Shown: positions 47,932 through 57,088 of the stretch, piece after piece
Numbering within the stretch: position 1 is the first letter of the stretch
How the letters are laid out: the number at the start of each line of letters is the position of its first letter
NCBI GenBank assembly: GCA_949752745.1
Contig: OX457031.1
Span: forward strand, 124,001-188,000
Origin: Protula sp. h YS-2021
Lineage: Eukaryota; Annelida; Polychaeta; Sabellida; Serpulidae
Length of the DNA stretch: 64,000 bases
Reading direction: 5' to 3'
Notes under the pieces: generated by a model
Databases searched by the model: none
The model's input: the letters and a program-made list of their open reading frames with translations, nothing else
What the model was told of the DNA's origin: nothing
Position numbers and translations under genes: made by a program

Positions 47932-50256
47932 CTTTCTTTTGTCCTTTTTTTTATTATTATTGTGAATATGTTTTCTTCTATTTTTTTTTTCTTTTTATAC
48001 TTTTCAAGACGCCCATATACATATGCGAATATGTCAAGCGCTTTTCCTTCTGCAATGACAAAACCGAAAATGTCGACTCAAGCTAAACACTTCCCAACCC
48101 CACGCTGCCCCAATTCCCTGCTTCCCTCACCTTTGACTGCCTCGCGTTTTTCAACGCCTCCACCTCCCTCTTGAGCCTCTCTATTTCCGCGCCTGCTGCC
48201 CTCTCCGTCTGCAGGCGTGCGCCTCTCTCCTCCTCCAGCGCGCGTTCTACCGCCTCGCGGGCTCGCTCACCTTGCTCGCGTCCTTCTTCACGAAGGGCCA
48301 GCAACTCGGCCTCGTCCCGCCTGACAAAATCACATAAACGTATGCGCCACATGAAACTACAAACTTCCGGCACGGACTCGTTTTATTCACCACATAACAC
48401 AATTCAGTCCCGAAAATAATAGTTAATAATAAAAATAATAATAATTATTATTATTATTATTATAAGTATTAGTATTACTTTATTTTTTTACCTTTAATAT
48501 AGTTATAAGACATGATTATGATTTTATCGAGCATATACGAAAATTAAACGTAACAGATTTGAATAGAGAGTACTTTCATTTGTTTACACCACAGTTACAC
48601 CACAGGGAAGGGGTCGTAGGTCACATACGTCTTCTTCCCTATCTCGTTCTCGTACAGTTGCCGCTCTCTATCCAGCTGCCTCCACAGCTGCAGCTGTCTC
48701 TTCTCTTCGCTCTCTGTACCTGTAACGTGGAGCGGCCGGGATCACGTCCTTGAACCAGTGCTCCAGGGCAGATGCAGCGCTGTTAAAGGTTAAAAGTGCA
48801 AAACTAACCAGCCGTGCCCGACCACTAGTTTTAATAATTTAGCTGCTCGAATATCGGACGTTCTCGCCATGGTGGGGCAGGAGGGGGTGGGGAGTGGGCG
48901 CGTGGGGGTAGGGGAGGAACTAGAAGAGGCACCACGTCGAGGTCTGGAGAGGAGAGGCAGGGGCTAACATTGTGTTAACTCACTAACTGGAATCATGGCA
49001 AAGAGGAAAGGGAGGGGGCGTTCGAGTAGTTTGGATGGAGTCGACACAATTACCATGTGTGTGTGTGTGTGTGTGTGGATGTGTGTGTGTAGGAGGGGTT
49101 GCCAGGGATGTTGGGGTAGAGGAGGGAGGGAGTGAGAGCCGACACTGCGTGGGGTCGAGCACTGATACCATGGCGGGGGTGGGGGAGGGGTAAGACTGGG
49201 GCGGGGGAGAGAAGTTGGGGTGGAGCACTGGTACCGCAGCACGATTATCCTGGTTCAGCATCGCAAAAAACATCCTTGAAGAAACATTTGTTGATCATAC
49301 AACATTGTAATATGTAGAAAGCTAGCTGCAGACATGACGTCACCCAACGCTCTTGTGAAGAACCGAGCGCAAATGTGGCATCACACGTGACGTCATACAG
49401 CCTCCTCTGGTACGCACCTCGTAATGGAATTGTGGCACTTTGAGCTGCACTGTCCTACTTCAGCACGCTGCCCAAGGGCTGCTTCTGCACAAACACGCGT
49501 GACGTCACACCCCCTCCCCCCCCACCCCCCCCCCTTCAGTTACGCACCTCGTAGTGGAATTGTGGCACTTTGAGCTCCACTCCTACATGCTTCAGCACGC
49601 TGCCCCAGGGCTGCTCCTACACAAACATAAACATTAGCAGTCTGATCAGCATTTTTTTTTTTTTGAGGGTGGGGAGTGTGTTGAATCAAGGGCATTCAGC
49701 ATTCAGTTATACGCAATGCGCAGCGTAGGAGAGATTGATCTGAGAGCGTGAGAGGGTGGAGGAGTGTAGGGGTAGAAAGGGAAAGGAAAATGAAGAGGGA
49801 TATTTACGGATAGGCACTTTTCTAAGTTTTTGTACAGCACCATCAAGCAGATTGACATGACTATGTGCACGAATTGCTCGTATAGGAAGTGTGTGTGTGT
49901 GTCTGTGTGTGTGTTTATATGTGTGGTTGGGGGGGAGGGGTTGAAGGGGGTGAGGGCGGTGTGGACGGGGGTTGGGAGCGGCATGTAATGCGCTTACAGG
50001 TGGACACTTTTCTATGCTCGTGTGTAGCAGCATGAGGTAGATTGCCGTGACCATGGGTAGGAATTGCTCGTAGAATCCCGGCGTGTCCTCGCTCATCATG
50101 TACTGGTCCCACAGAAACAAACCAACGTCCATGTTCGCAAAACCTGTCCCAAAGCAACGCGCAGATAATTACACATTACGTTCTAGTCACTGTCTTTTTC
50201 CAATAAAAACATTATTTATTTACTCTGTTATTATTATTATTATTATTATGATTATG

Positions 50257-50301
<45 letters not shown>

Positions 50302-51244
50302 AGTAGTAGTAGTAGAAGTAGTATCAGTAGGGTTAGTTAATATTTATTCATTATAAGTATTTTTTTCACTGTCATTAATTTATAGTTTTTTTTTTCTGTT
50401 GTTTTTTTTTTTTTTTTTTTTACTTTTTTTTTTTTTTATTATAATGTTCTTTATTTTTTTTTTTAATTACTTTTACATTTATTACATTTTCCCTCACTAT
50501 TATTTCTATGATAATGACGATGCGGGGAGCGTGACGTAATATAGTGACGTACCGACGAACAGACAGCGGATGACGGGGCGGAGTAGAGGCATCAGTCCGT
50601 CCTCCAGCACACCCAGCCGTCCCGCATCCGTCGCCATGATCTTATCTATCACAGCAACCACTAAGCTACATGTTATCGCAGCAAACAGCCATATGTTATC
50701 TATCATAGCAGCCGCGTTATCCATAACAGAAGCCAAGTTATGGGTCATAGCCAGCAAGTTTTATGTATTATAATGTCTTATCATCGCTTATTTTTATCAG
50801 AGTAATTATTGCTTCTTCGAAACATGGAAACGTTCGAAACGTTCTCGGTAGTGCAATATGGATGGCTGATAGAGACAAATATGTCCCCATAACCATAAAT
50901 CGAGAATATTAAAAAAAGAAATCGGGAAGGAGTGAACTTTTTTTTCCCCAAAAACCACAGTTTGTTGCAAGTACTGCGGAAACGAATTGCGTACATATTA
51001 ACTTTGTTTCATTTGCCATAGAATCACTTGCTTTGAGTTGTTCTCAGCCTGCCATTTTTTTTTTTTTTTTTTGATCTCTGCTTAATTTGTAAGATTTTCA
51101 CAGGTTGGGAGGGTGGAGACATGGTCATCAAGTGACCACACAAAGGGGGCACCAATCACGATCCCTACTCATATTACATCATCAATCTAGGGATTTTCCC
51201 GTCGCACATCGTTCCCATCGGCCAGCACCCGCGCTATATATAGT

Positions 51245-51309
<65 letters not shown>

Positions 51310-52171
51310 TCTTTAGCTGAAGTTTTTACACTGTGCAAATGCTCGCAAATATTTTACATCCACAAGGAATAAGTTTTTTTTTTTTTTTTAGTCTTTTCAT
51401 TGATCGAGTTATTGGCCTTTTTTATACATTGAATCTAGGAATGTCGTTTATTGTTTCAATCTGGGCCGTCGAGGCTTTATGGCTCCTCTCCCCCCCCCCC
51501 CCACACATCTCCCCCCACGCGGACGTGGCACCGACCTGCGTGCCTAAGTCTACAACGAAGCCAGGCCGTGACGTCATGACGGTGAGGTACTCCTGCACCA
51601 AAAGCACAACCACGTGAATCGGATCCCTCCTGCAATCAATCAAATAATCGTTCAATCAAGCACTCAATGAACCACTCAATAAACCAATCCAATCAGTCAA
51701 CGGCATTGGCTCTTGGGTTTTCGAAACTTGCGCGCCGGAGAAGCGAGGGAGAAAAATCACGTTTAGGTATCCAATTGAACAGCTTCGCACCGCTCAAAAA
51801 AAGTCAGTTATTTAGTTAAAAAACGACAAAGCAAAACACCGAACAGCATCTAGATCACTTGTAAACAACTCGTTTTAGCAAAGAAGCGAAATAAAAATAT
51901 ATATTCTACATTGAAATCAAAATTATGACAGTGTTTTGCGTCGCTCACCTGGGGATCTTGTTGTTGGCGACCACGACGAAAGGAAGAGTGGGGCGGGGTA
52001 TTAAAATACACATTTCCAACGGAATATGTCGGACAACTTATTTACCCACGGATGCTTTGATGTCAATGAACATCGGTTCAGCCAAAACAAGGCGCTCACG
52101 ACGCTGGAAGATCTCCAGGCATAGTCCCCATGTGGGGCTGCTTAGTCCTAGATGACTCTTGCTTTTCTGAC
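44769..52171 (-). CDS. Unidentified multi-exon host gene(s)
   Basis: At least eight exon-like segments with GT-AG boundaries lie on the - strand, in the order 52046-52171, 51536-51629, 50553-50646, 49998-50143, 49548-49616, 48595-48779, 48131-48320, 45282-45466 and 44769-44860. Phases match across 50553-to-50143, 49998-to-49616 and 45282-to-44860. They do not match at 49548-to-48779 and 48131-to-45466, so exons are missing or two genes are present (48595 carries a stop codon). The first part is rich in helices and hydrophobic residues with aromatic pairs; the last part is coiled coil followed by a Pro-rich and a basic stretch. I cannot name the family. Its 3' side faces the 3' end of the LRRC43-like gene (convergent). 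Confidence 0.6.
45215..45268. repeat. (TA)n microsatellite
   Basis: About 27 TA units immediately inside the intron, 14 bp from the donor at 45281. Confidence 0.95.
45282..45466 (-). CDS. Exon, Pro-rich then basic (VIKNFLKKMTGSFMK)
   Basis: Acceptor TTTATTTGTTGCAG, donor ATGAAAG|GTGACAG. It reads RYLIPPPPTAASHPATPP, RPIRMPSPSPTPRTTPLK and ends VIKNFLKKMTGSFMK. Length 185 bp, with one base left at each end. Splicing to 44860 restores a codon. Without splicing, the frame ends six codons later at TAA. Confidence 0.6.
45562..45610. repeat. (ATT)n microsatellite
   Basis: About 15 uninterrupted ATT units. Confidence 0.9.
45886..46027 (+). repeat. SINE-like dispersed repeat, copy 5
   Basis: GTTGCACAATGATCTCTGAC, the core TTTTATATGAGTGCATTCATC, CACAATGAGCTTGTGCATGG and TGTGTACTGCTTACAATAAA. 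Followed by ATT, TAG/GTA and again ATT runs to 46163. Confidence 0.8.
46330..46455. repeat. Dispersed repeat also present at 18590-19035
   Basis: CTGTGACATCTGAATTATCGG, ATTCCGGAATAG and AATATCTGGTTTCTT-TTGCTTC occur here and, in pieces, around 18600-18650 and 18940-19030. Confidence 0.6.
46849..47579 (+). mobile_element. pogo/Tigger-type element remnant with TA target site
   Basis: Left end TA|CAGTGAAACCCCGGATATGG, right end GCGGGGTTTTACTG|TA. The TA dinucleotide flanks both sides, as in Tc1/mariner/pogo elements. TIR arms contain repeated GGACACCCCT motifs. An internal ORF encodes a CENP-B-type helix-turn-helix start (47360-47512). The catalytic DDE part is missing. Confidence 0.85.
47360..47512 (+). 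pseudogene. Truncated pogo transposase N-terminus (CENP-B HTH)
   Basis: ATG at 47360, stop TAG at 47510-47512, 50 codons. It reads MSGVKRKRNEVSLSDKVKI then IKASDGKIVRKIAKDFSCS, the first HTH of CENP-B/pogo-type transposases (L--K--II----G---R-IA--F--S---), then joins the right TIR. Such a short product could only be a DNA-binding fragment; probably an internally deleted copy. Confidence 0.75.
47586..47725 (+). repeat. SINE-like dispersed repeat, copy 6
   Basis: TATCACAAAGATTTCTGACA, GTGTTGTCTTATATGAGTAC, CACAATGATCTTATCC. It lies directly after the pogo element and before an AAT run at 47765-47790. Confidence 0.75.
48131..48320 (-). CDS. Coiled-coil exon
   Basis: Acceptor TGATTTTGTCAG, donor TCAAAG|GTGAGG; 190 bp. 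It reads RDEAELLALREEGREQGERA, REAVERALEEERGARLQTER, AAGAEIERLKREVEALKNA. Heptads with Leu/Ala at a/d positions and Glu/Arg elsewhere make a clear coiled coil. GC-rich compared with its surroundings, as expected for an exon here. Confidence 0.75.
48595..48779 (-). CDS. Exon-like segment with terminal stop, two reading frames
   Basis: After the acceptor TTAACCTTTAACAG one frame reads AASALEHWFKDVIPAAPRYR. From an internal CGTTACAG|GT the better frame is TESEEKRQLQLWRQLDRE, RQLYENEIGKKTYVTYDPFP, VV, stop (TAA 48595-48597). The two halves differ by one base, so either a frameshift is present or the upstream part is intron. TYVTYDPFPVV then a stop looks like a genuine protein end. Confidence 0.55.
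49055..49092. repeat. (TG)n microsatellite
   Basis: TG runs at 49055-49076 and 49080-49090. Confidence 0.9.
49418..49484 (-). pseudogene. Decayed tandem copy of the 49548-49616 exon
   Basis: It keeps the acceptor (GTTTGTGCAG) and the donor (TACGAG|GTGCGTA), but has 67 instead of 69 bp. It reads KQPLGSVLK then TAG, with a shifted frame after it. The flanking intron sequence (ACACGCGTGACGTCAC) is also duplicated. Confidence 0.75.
49548..49616 (-). CDS. Exon, EQPWGSVLKHVGVELKVPQF
   Basis: Acceptor GTTTGTGTAG, donor TACGAG|GTGCGT. 23 codons, phase 0 on both sides, matching the phase-0 end of the upstream exon (49998). Confidence 0.65.
49808..49890 (-). pseudogene. Decayed partial copy of the 49998-50143 exon
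   Basis: It reads FLYEQFVHIVMSICLMVLY then KNLEKCLS. This parallels FYEQFLPMVTAIYLMLLH-TSIEKCPP of the neighbour, with the donor at the same place (GTAAAT against GTAAGC). The 5' half is replaced by a TG microsatellite. Confidence 0.65.
49998..50143 (-). CDS. Exon, DVGLFLWDQYMMSEDTPGFY
   Basis: Acceptor TTTGGGACAG, donor CCACCT|GTAAGC; 146 bp. Two leading bases complete a glycine codon from the 50553 exon. It reads FANMDVGLFLWDQYMMSEDT then PGFYEQFLPMVTAIYLMLLH, TSIEKCPP. Amphipathic-helix-like, with many large hydrophobic residues. Confidence 0.7.
50220..50320. repeat. (ATT)n/(TAG)n microsatellite
   Basis: An ATT run followed by AGTAGT units: the same ATT-then-TAG order as in the SINE-like repeats, but without the SINE-like segment. 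Confidence 0.9.
50553..50646 (-). CDS. Exon, ATDAGRLGVLEDGLMPLLRP
   Basis: Donor TTCGTCG|GTACGTC. The acceptor is probably GTTGCTGTGATAG at about 50647; this choice is uncertain because a short tandem repeat lies upstream. The reading after it includes IMATDAGRLGVLEDGLMPLL then RPVIRCLFV, helical and HEAT-like in feel. The one remaining base joins the exon at 50143 in frame. Confidence 0.6.
51240..51307. repeat. (TA)n microsatellite
   Basis: About 33 TA units. Confidence 0.95.
51536..51629 (-). CDS. Exon, DPIHVVVLLVQEYLTVMTSR
   Basis: Acceptor TTGATTGCAG, donor ACGCAG|GTCGGT; 94 bp (one base plus 31 codons). It reads RDPIHVVVLLVQEYLTVMTS then RPGFVVDLGTQ. No stop in the chosen frame. Confidence 0.65.
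52046..52171 (-). CDS. Exon, TWGLCLEIFQRRERLVLAEP
   Basis: A strong acceptor, CCCTTTCTGTCTTCCCAG, and the donor GTGG|GTAAAT. It reads QKSKSHLGLSSPTWGLCL, EIFQRRERLVLAEPMFIDI, KASVG. This is the rightmost exon of the - strand group that I can see; upstream exons or the promoter were not found before the LINE at 53.2 kb. Confidence 0.65.
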
Positions 52172-52339
52172 CTGGGAAGACAGAAAGGGTCCACTGGGAC
52201 TAGGGACTGCTATCTGGGAAGTACAGAAACATGTTCGTATCCTAATATTCTCAAAATGACACGCCCTCCCACACTCGTCAGCCACTTTTCTAAGCCCGGG
52301 GAGGAGGCAGCGTCATCAAACACGTACATGACTTCGTGA

Positions 52340-53160
52340 CATGTAGTATTTAATTGCTTTCAAAATGTTATTTAAGCGCCACGGCCCGACATTTTGGAAA
52401 CTAATGTAAACAAAGGCTTCGATTATTTTTTCAAAATATATTCGATCAAAATATTTATTTTGATAAAATCGTTAGAATCTCAACATTCTCGAGAATTTGA
52501 ATACATTAAAATATTATTTCCGGAATAAAGTTTATTTGTTTCAGCAAAAACAAAATATTATGCTCACAAAATATTATAATAAAAATATAGATATTACATG
52601 AAAAATAATCAAGATTTTGTTGAAAGATAATTTAATAAGTTTATATTTTGTATTTTAAAACGTTTAAAGGTATATTTTAATGTGTGCGGATGAAGACAGT
52701 GCGTATGAATTTAGTAACCAAAATTTACACTTTAACTAAACTGGTCAAAATGTTAACAATCGGCAAACTATCAATTAGAAAATATATTAAATAAGACAAA
52801 TAGTGTAATGATGTTTTTATAACCTACGAAAAAAAATATTTAATGTTGTTTTAATTGTTATATGATATGTGTATTTCCGGTAGACTTAAATTTGGAATTT
52901 TGGATAGTAGTTCGCGCAATTTTTTTACAATATTTTCGATCACCCTAGAAAAAAGTCTGTGATTTAATTGGTCAACAGGTCAACAACACTACACGCACTG
53001 AGATGGTTTATGTCAAATTGTCGGTAAATAAGTGACGGAGATTAAATGGTTATCCGTCTCCCAGTGTATTTTGATTTTTAAACAGCTTCTGCCTGAACGG
53101 AGGAGAAGGATTAGTTAATATCCGCTATAATTGAATAAAGAGTAGTATGTATTCTGATGT
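52340..53160. other. AT-rich stretch without recognised features
   Basis: Many short A/T runs, no exon-like or TIR structure. It may hold the promoter or first intron of the - strand gene. Confidence 0.4.
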
Positions 53161-53167
53161 GCTATTT

Positions 53168-54385
53168 TATAAGATAAGATAAGATAACATAATTTTATTC
53201 TCATTTCATCCAGATTGACAACGCTTGTATATTTATAATGAATAAGGAAAATAGACTTTGAAGATATTACTGTTTACATGCAATTTAACAGAAGTATACA
53301 GGTATCTAATTGCATACAGTAGGTATTTAATTACACCTATTTTGTAGTGATGAATTCAGAGGGTAAGGCAAGAAGTTCGTATAACTTATATTCTGCCCAC
53401 CCTTTCCATTTACAATTGTATCACACATATTTACTTTTATGCCAAGGTAGAATGCCAAGTTTTGCTTGAGTGTTACTAAAATAACAGTTACTTAATTTAC
53501 ATATTCACCTAAGAAGTGGTCTTTTAATAACGATTTAAAATTACGTTGCTGATAGCACATAACTATGTTAGGAGGAAGTTTATTCAACAATTTTGGACTC
53601 TTTATCGAGATACAATGAGATTTAATAGTTGTTCTGGAATAACATATTTTAAACTTGTTGCTTTGCCGCGTTTCGTACGTCATACCTTCATTTCCGAGGA
53701 CAAACAATGATTGTACATGTATAGGAAGTAATTTATGATACCCCTTGAACATAATTAACAAAACCTTAAATTTTATTAGCTCATTTAATTTTAACAGCCT
53801 TAATTCGTAAAATAGTTTACTAGTGCTTGTGTATTTAGTTACATTGGACATTAACCGTATTGCTTTCTTCTGCAACATGAAAAGGGATTCCAACTTTGTG
53901 TAATAAGTACAACCCCACACTTCAACACAATATGTAACATATGGAAGAAACAGCGCATGGTATATTGTAAGAAGAGTGGTTATGTTCAGAATGTGTTTCA
54001 CTTTATACATAATAGATAACGTCTTCGCTAATTTACTTTTAATTTTATCGATCTGTAGTTTCCATGACAACCTATCGTTTATTAAGACACCTAAAAACTT
54101 TGTTACATACACTTGCTCTATATTCTTGCTGTTTATTCTAATCGAAAAAGTATTGTTAAAGTGTATCTTACTAAATATCAAAAAATTTGTTTTACTTACA
54201 TTCAGTGATAGTTTGTTAACATAGAACCAAGTATTTAACATGTTAAGTTCTGAGCTAATTTCATTGCATAAGGTTTGAATATTATTACCTGTCCTAAATA
54301 TATTTGTATCATCAGCAAACAATACAAACTTTAACAAATTCGACACATTGCATATATCATTTATATATAGAATAAATGATATATA
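53168..54385 (-). pseudogene. 5'-truncated CR1/Jockey-type LINE with TTATC tail
   Basis: The - strand frame starts inside the RT at ILYINDICNVSNLLKFVLFADDTN-type sequence (the catalytic FADD is intact). It runs through NKLSLNVSKTNFLIFS, FLPYVTYCVEVWG and QKKAIRLM to a stop near 53492, with no break in 284 codons. The 3' UTR is about 320 bp. It ends in AATAAAATTATG followed by TTATCTTATCTTATCTTAT (53168-53190 on the + strand as ATAAG repeats), a short-repeat tail typical of CR1/L2 elements. The uninterrupted frame suggests a fairly recent insertion. Confidence 0.9.
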
Positions 54386-54599
54386 TTTTATGAGTCTTAT
54401 TTATTGCCATTTACTCAAAAATCTTAAAACTGCATTACACAAAGAAATATGTCATGTCTGTGGAAGTAACTTAATAGAATATCCCCTAAAGAATATCATT
54501 TGACAAAATTTTTACATGTTGGAAGTAAACCAAGGCAAGGTCATAAGTGTATGACTTCTCAAATCAGTAGTTGGAAAGTGGGCGTCTGAAAACAGGAAG

Positions 54600-54775
54600 T
54601 AACGTCATAATGACGTATTGGCTGTTTTCGGACGCCCATGGGCTTCTGAAAACAGTGACGTCATAATGACGTCATAATGACGTCAGAAAGGTGTGGTGGA
54701 TCAGATTGCTAGGTCTGAGCGCGCGCCCGTGCCAATGACGTCATAATGATGTTATAATGACGTCATCATGACGTT
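54600..54775. repeat. Subterminal TGACGTCATAA direct repeats, left
   Basis: TGACGTCA, or one-base variants, occurs at least seven times, often spaced by TAA. The octamer is itself a palindrome and equals the CRE/ATF consensus. Its mirror lies at 61258-61420. Confidence 0.8.
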
Positions 54776-54942
54776 ATGACTTTAAAGACTCATACTAACG
54801 GAAGACTCTCCTAAGTCACCTGTTATTCATCACGACCTGTCAGTCATTAATCACGTGACCTGTCAGTCACGTGACCTGTCAATCATGTGTCATGCGTCCC
54901 CAACCCTATATGAGGATTGTTTTCCCGAACATTAACCTTCTG

Positions 54943-55027
54943 GCCTGAATGGCTCACTTGGTAGAGCAGAGGAGTCGTAAGCGGACCCATGCTCTGAAGG
55001 TTGGTGGATCGATCCCTCCCTCGGGCA
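54943..55027 (+). tRNA. tRNA-like module, left arm, outer
   Basis: GCCTGA at the 5' end pairs with TCGGGC at the 3' end (6 bp). The D arm GCTC-ACTTGGTA-GAGC is perfect and holds an A-box-like TGGCTCACTTGG. The middle has GTCGTAA followed by extra bases up to CTCTG, which can pair with CAGAG, so it is longer than a normal tRNA. The B-box-like part is GGATCGATCCC (consensus GGTTCGANTCC, one change). It could be a decayed or intron-bearing tRNA, or a tRNA-derived pol III promoter. Confidence 0.4.
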
Positions 55028-55520
55028 TCACTTTCACCTTCTGTCTATCATCCCATGGGGACCCCCCTCACCCCCTAAGACATAATATGTACGGACCCCC
55101 CTCCCGGGTCCTCCATGTGAAGACTTTCACCATCTGTCTATCATACCATGGGGACCCCCCTCCCCGAGGTCCTCCATGTGGGACCCCCCTAGGATGTGAT
55201 TCAGCAGCCCTATAAGAGCACATTGTGTTTCATTCATGCTGTGGTTGCTGATGGTTACACATGGAAAAAAAGTGAAAACAGTTGCTCTTGCTGTTGTACC
55301 GTTGTAAATTGTGCTGTTGTTGGATATTACATTGAGAACAAATGAAAGACTGACTGGAATACATAGGAGACAAAGTGAAAGATTGGTTATTCTTTGGAAA
55401 AAAGGAAGTGAAAGATTGGCTGGAAACACATAGGAAAGTGAAAGATTGACTGGAATACACATGGAGACGAATTGGAAAAAGAGTCGTGGTAAGTGACCTT
55501 TTTTGGTAACTTTTGTGACT

Positions 55521-55965
55521 CTGTGACATCATGTGACATTATGTGACATGTGACACTATGTAACATCATGTAACACTATGTAACATGATGTAACATCATG
55601 TAACATCATGTAACATCATGTGACACTGTGAAACATCATGTGACATCATGTTACACTATGTGACCATGTGCCATCATATGGCTATATTACTATGTTAGGA
55701 CTATGTAATTGCTATGTCAGCCTAATTAGTCTAACTATGTATGTCATTATCAGATCGTTCAATAGACCTGCCTCTGTAGCTCACTTGGCAGAGTAGAGGA
55801 CTCGTAAGCAGAAGATTGGTGGTTCGATCCCGGCCCGGGACAAACTTTTTTTTTGTTTGTTTTGTTTACTTTTGTGACTATGTAACATCATGTGACATTG
55901 TGTGACATCATGTGACTGTGACATTATGTGACATCATGCGACTGTGACTTTATGTGACTCTGTAA
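55521..55965. repeat. TGTGACATCA/TGTAACATCA arrays, left arm
   Basis: About 10-bp units (TGACATCATG, TGTAACATCATG, TGACACTATG) fill 55521-55690 and 55873-55965 on either side of the inner tRNA-like module. Confidence 0.85.
55770..55842 (+). tRNA. tRNA-like module, left arm, inner (Thr-CGT-like)
   Basis: 73 nt with the spacing of a normal tRNA. The acceptor GCCTCTG pairs with CCGGGAC at five of seven positions. D arm GCTC-ACTTGGCA-GAGT; loop CTCGTAA with a CGT anticodon; T arm GGTGG-TTCGATC-CCGGC with one mismatch; A-box-like TAGCTCACTTGG and a good B box GGTTCGATCCC. The anticodon stem (GAGGA/GCAGA) does not pair, so a working tRNA is doubtful. The closest common type seems to be tRNA-Thr(CGT). 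Confidence 0.5.
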
Positions 55966-56039
55966 CATCTTTTTTAACATAGTACTATATTTCCATGTTG
56001 GAGTAGGGTAAAAATCAGGGTTCATGGTATTAATCAATA

Positions 56040-56238
56040 ATTTTTTTAACAAGTTCAACAATTTTTCAACAAACTGTTCAACAAGTTGTTCAACAAGTTG
56101 TTCAACATGTTCAACCTGTTCAACACGTTGTTCAACATGTTCAACATGTTCAACAAGTTGTTCAACATGTTCAACATGTTGTTGTTCAACATGTTGTTCA
56201 ACATTTTCAACAAGTTGTTGTTCAACAAGTTGTGTATA
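56040..56238. repeat. TTCAACATG/TTCAACAAG array, left arm
   Basis: About 18 units of 9-12 bp built from GTTCAACA-GTT; many adjacent units are mutually palindromic (CAACATGTTG). ORFs of Cys/Ser or Asn/Leu repeats across it are artefacts. Confidence 0.9.
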
Positions 56239-56395
56239 AAGCTATGTTTAAAGACTTTCTCATCATTTGAATAGTGTAGGTTGAACCGAAAGGATGTATA
56301 AATGCAACATTTGTTTGAAATCTTCCAATTGGTCACAAAGTCTTAAAAGACACTAAAAAGTTGCTCACACTTCAGAAGTGGATGAAGAATCGGAT

Positions 56396-57088
56396 ATGGA
56401 AAACCCTGTAAAACTACCTTTCACGGAAACTTTAGATGAGTCTTCTATGGAAAGTCAAAGCGTCAACATGGCTGAAAAGAATGCACATGCTTGTACAGAA
56501 TGTGGTGCATTATACAACAGCGAAGAAGCTTTGCTCAAACATATGGAGACGTGTGGTAAGGATGCTGATGACAGGAGTTCTGAAAGTGAATCAGAAACAG
56601 AATGTGAGTCAGAAATAGACTCTGTTTGGCATGATATGGTTCAAGAAGTCTACTATGACTATGATGACAAATTTCAAGAAAAGGTTTTAGAATATGAAGA
56701 ACAAGGACTTGAAGATGCGCGTGAAATAGCAAGTTATGACCTTCGACCCATTTATAAGCATGGACTAAAGCAACTGTTTATGAGACTGTTCAACTATACC
56801 CAGCGTCTAGAACAAAGCCAACATTATCAAAAGATTTTAGAGGACTTTAATTACTTTGTTGATGAAAAACATTATAAGTATTCAAAGGCACTAAAGGAGG
56901 CTATAAGGAAAAACAATGCATTCCTTGAAGAGCTACTAGATATGGAGGAGGAGGAGGAGGATGGTAGCAGTAACAAAGAAAGTGGCATGGACAGTGAGGT
57001 GCAACAGAGTGAAACAGATGCAGAGGAACAGTCTTATTTGACTAAACTTTATAATAAAACCTTTATAAATGTTGTAATATTTTATTAA
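56396..57088 (+). CDS. Acidic protein with C2HC-type zinc-finger motif, element-encoded
   Basis: The frame is open from 56357. The first ATG is 56396; GTTGCTCACACTTCAG at 56360-56375 could also be a splice acceptor, with an earlier exon in the arm. A single zinc-finger-like motif CTECGALYNSEEALLKHMETC (C-x2-C-x12-H-x4-C) lies in the first quarter. It is followed by a Ser/Glu-rich stretch, then a helical domain with VWHDMVQEVYYDYDDKFQEK and DLRPIYKHGLKQLFMRLFN. A second acidic run (MEEEEEDGSSN) precedes the end. No nuclease, polymerase or protease motif is visible. Stop TAA 57086-57088; AATAAA-like A-rich DNA surrounds it. It may be a DNA-binding or regulatory protein of the element. I recall similar zinc-finger/helical ORFs as uncharacterised proteins of marine invertebrates, but cannot verify this here. 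Confidence 0.7.
   Translation: MENPVKLPFTETLDESSMESQSVNMAEKNAHACTECGALYNSEEALLKHMETCGKDADDRSSESESETECESEIDSVWHDMVQEVYYDYDDKFQEKVLEYEEQGLEDAREIASYDLRPIYKHGLKQLFMRLFNYTQRLEQSQHYQKILEDFNYFVDEKHYKYSKALKEAIRKNNAFLEELLDMEEEEEDGSSNKESGMDSEVQQSETDAEEQSYLTKLYNKTFINVVIFY

Larger units (their letters stand above)
54566..56299 (+). repeat. Left terminal inverted repeat (~1.73 kb)
   Basis: Order from outside in: TGACGTCATAA repeats (54600-54775), CACGTGACCTGTCAGTCA repeats (54835-54890), tRNA-like 1, GGGGACCCCCC block, TGTGACATCA array 1, tRNA-like 2, array 2, AAAAATCAGGGTT, TTCAACATG array, and GGTTGAACCGAAAGGATG at the inner end. Confidence 0.85.

Noticed and set aside
48171..48419. Ser/Ala/Arg-rich ORF on the + strand
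   Set aside because: Opposite strand of the coiled-coil exon at 48131-48320, which has splice sites and a better composition.
51949..51985. Possible exon reading PFVVVANNKIP with donor CCCCAG|GTGAGC on the - strand
   Set aside because: No AG acceptor lies between it and the donor of the next exon (52045), so it cannot be spliced in the expected order.
54949..55215. ORF beginning MAHLVEQRSRKRTHALKVGG
   Set aside because: It starts inside the tRNA-like module; such ORFs are typical shadows of tRNA genes.
56024..56239. Cys/Ser/Thr repeat ORF (looks like a metallothionein-type protein)
   Set aside because: Pure product of the TTCAACATG repeat array; the mirror array on the other arm gives unrelated repeat readings.
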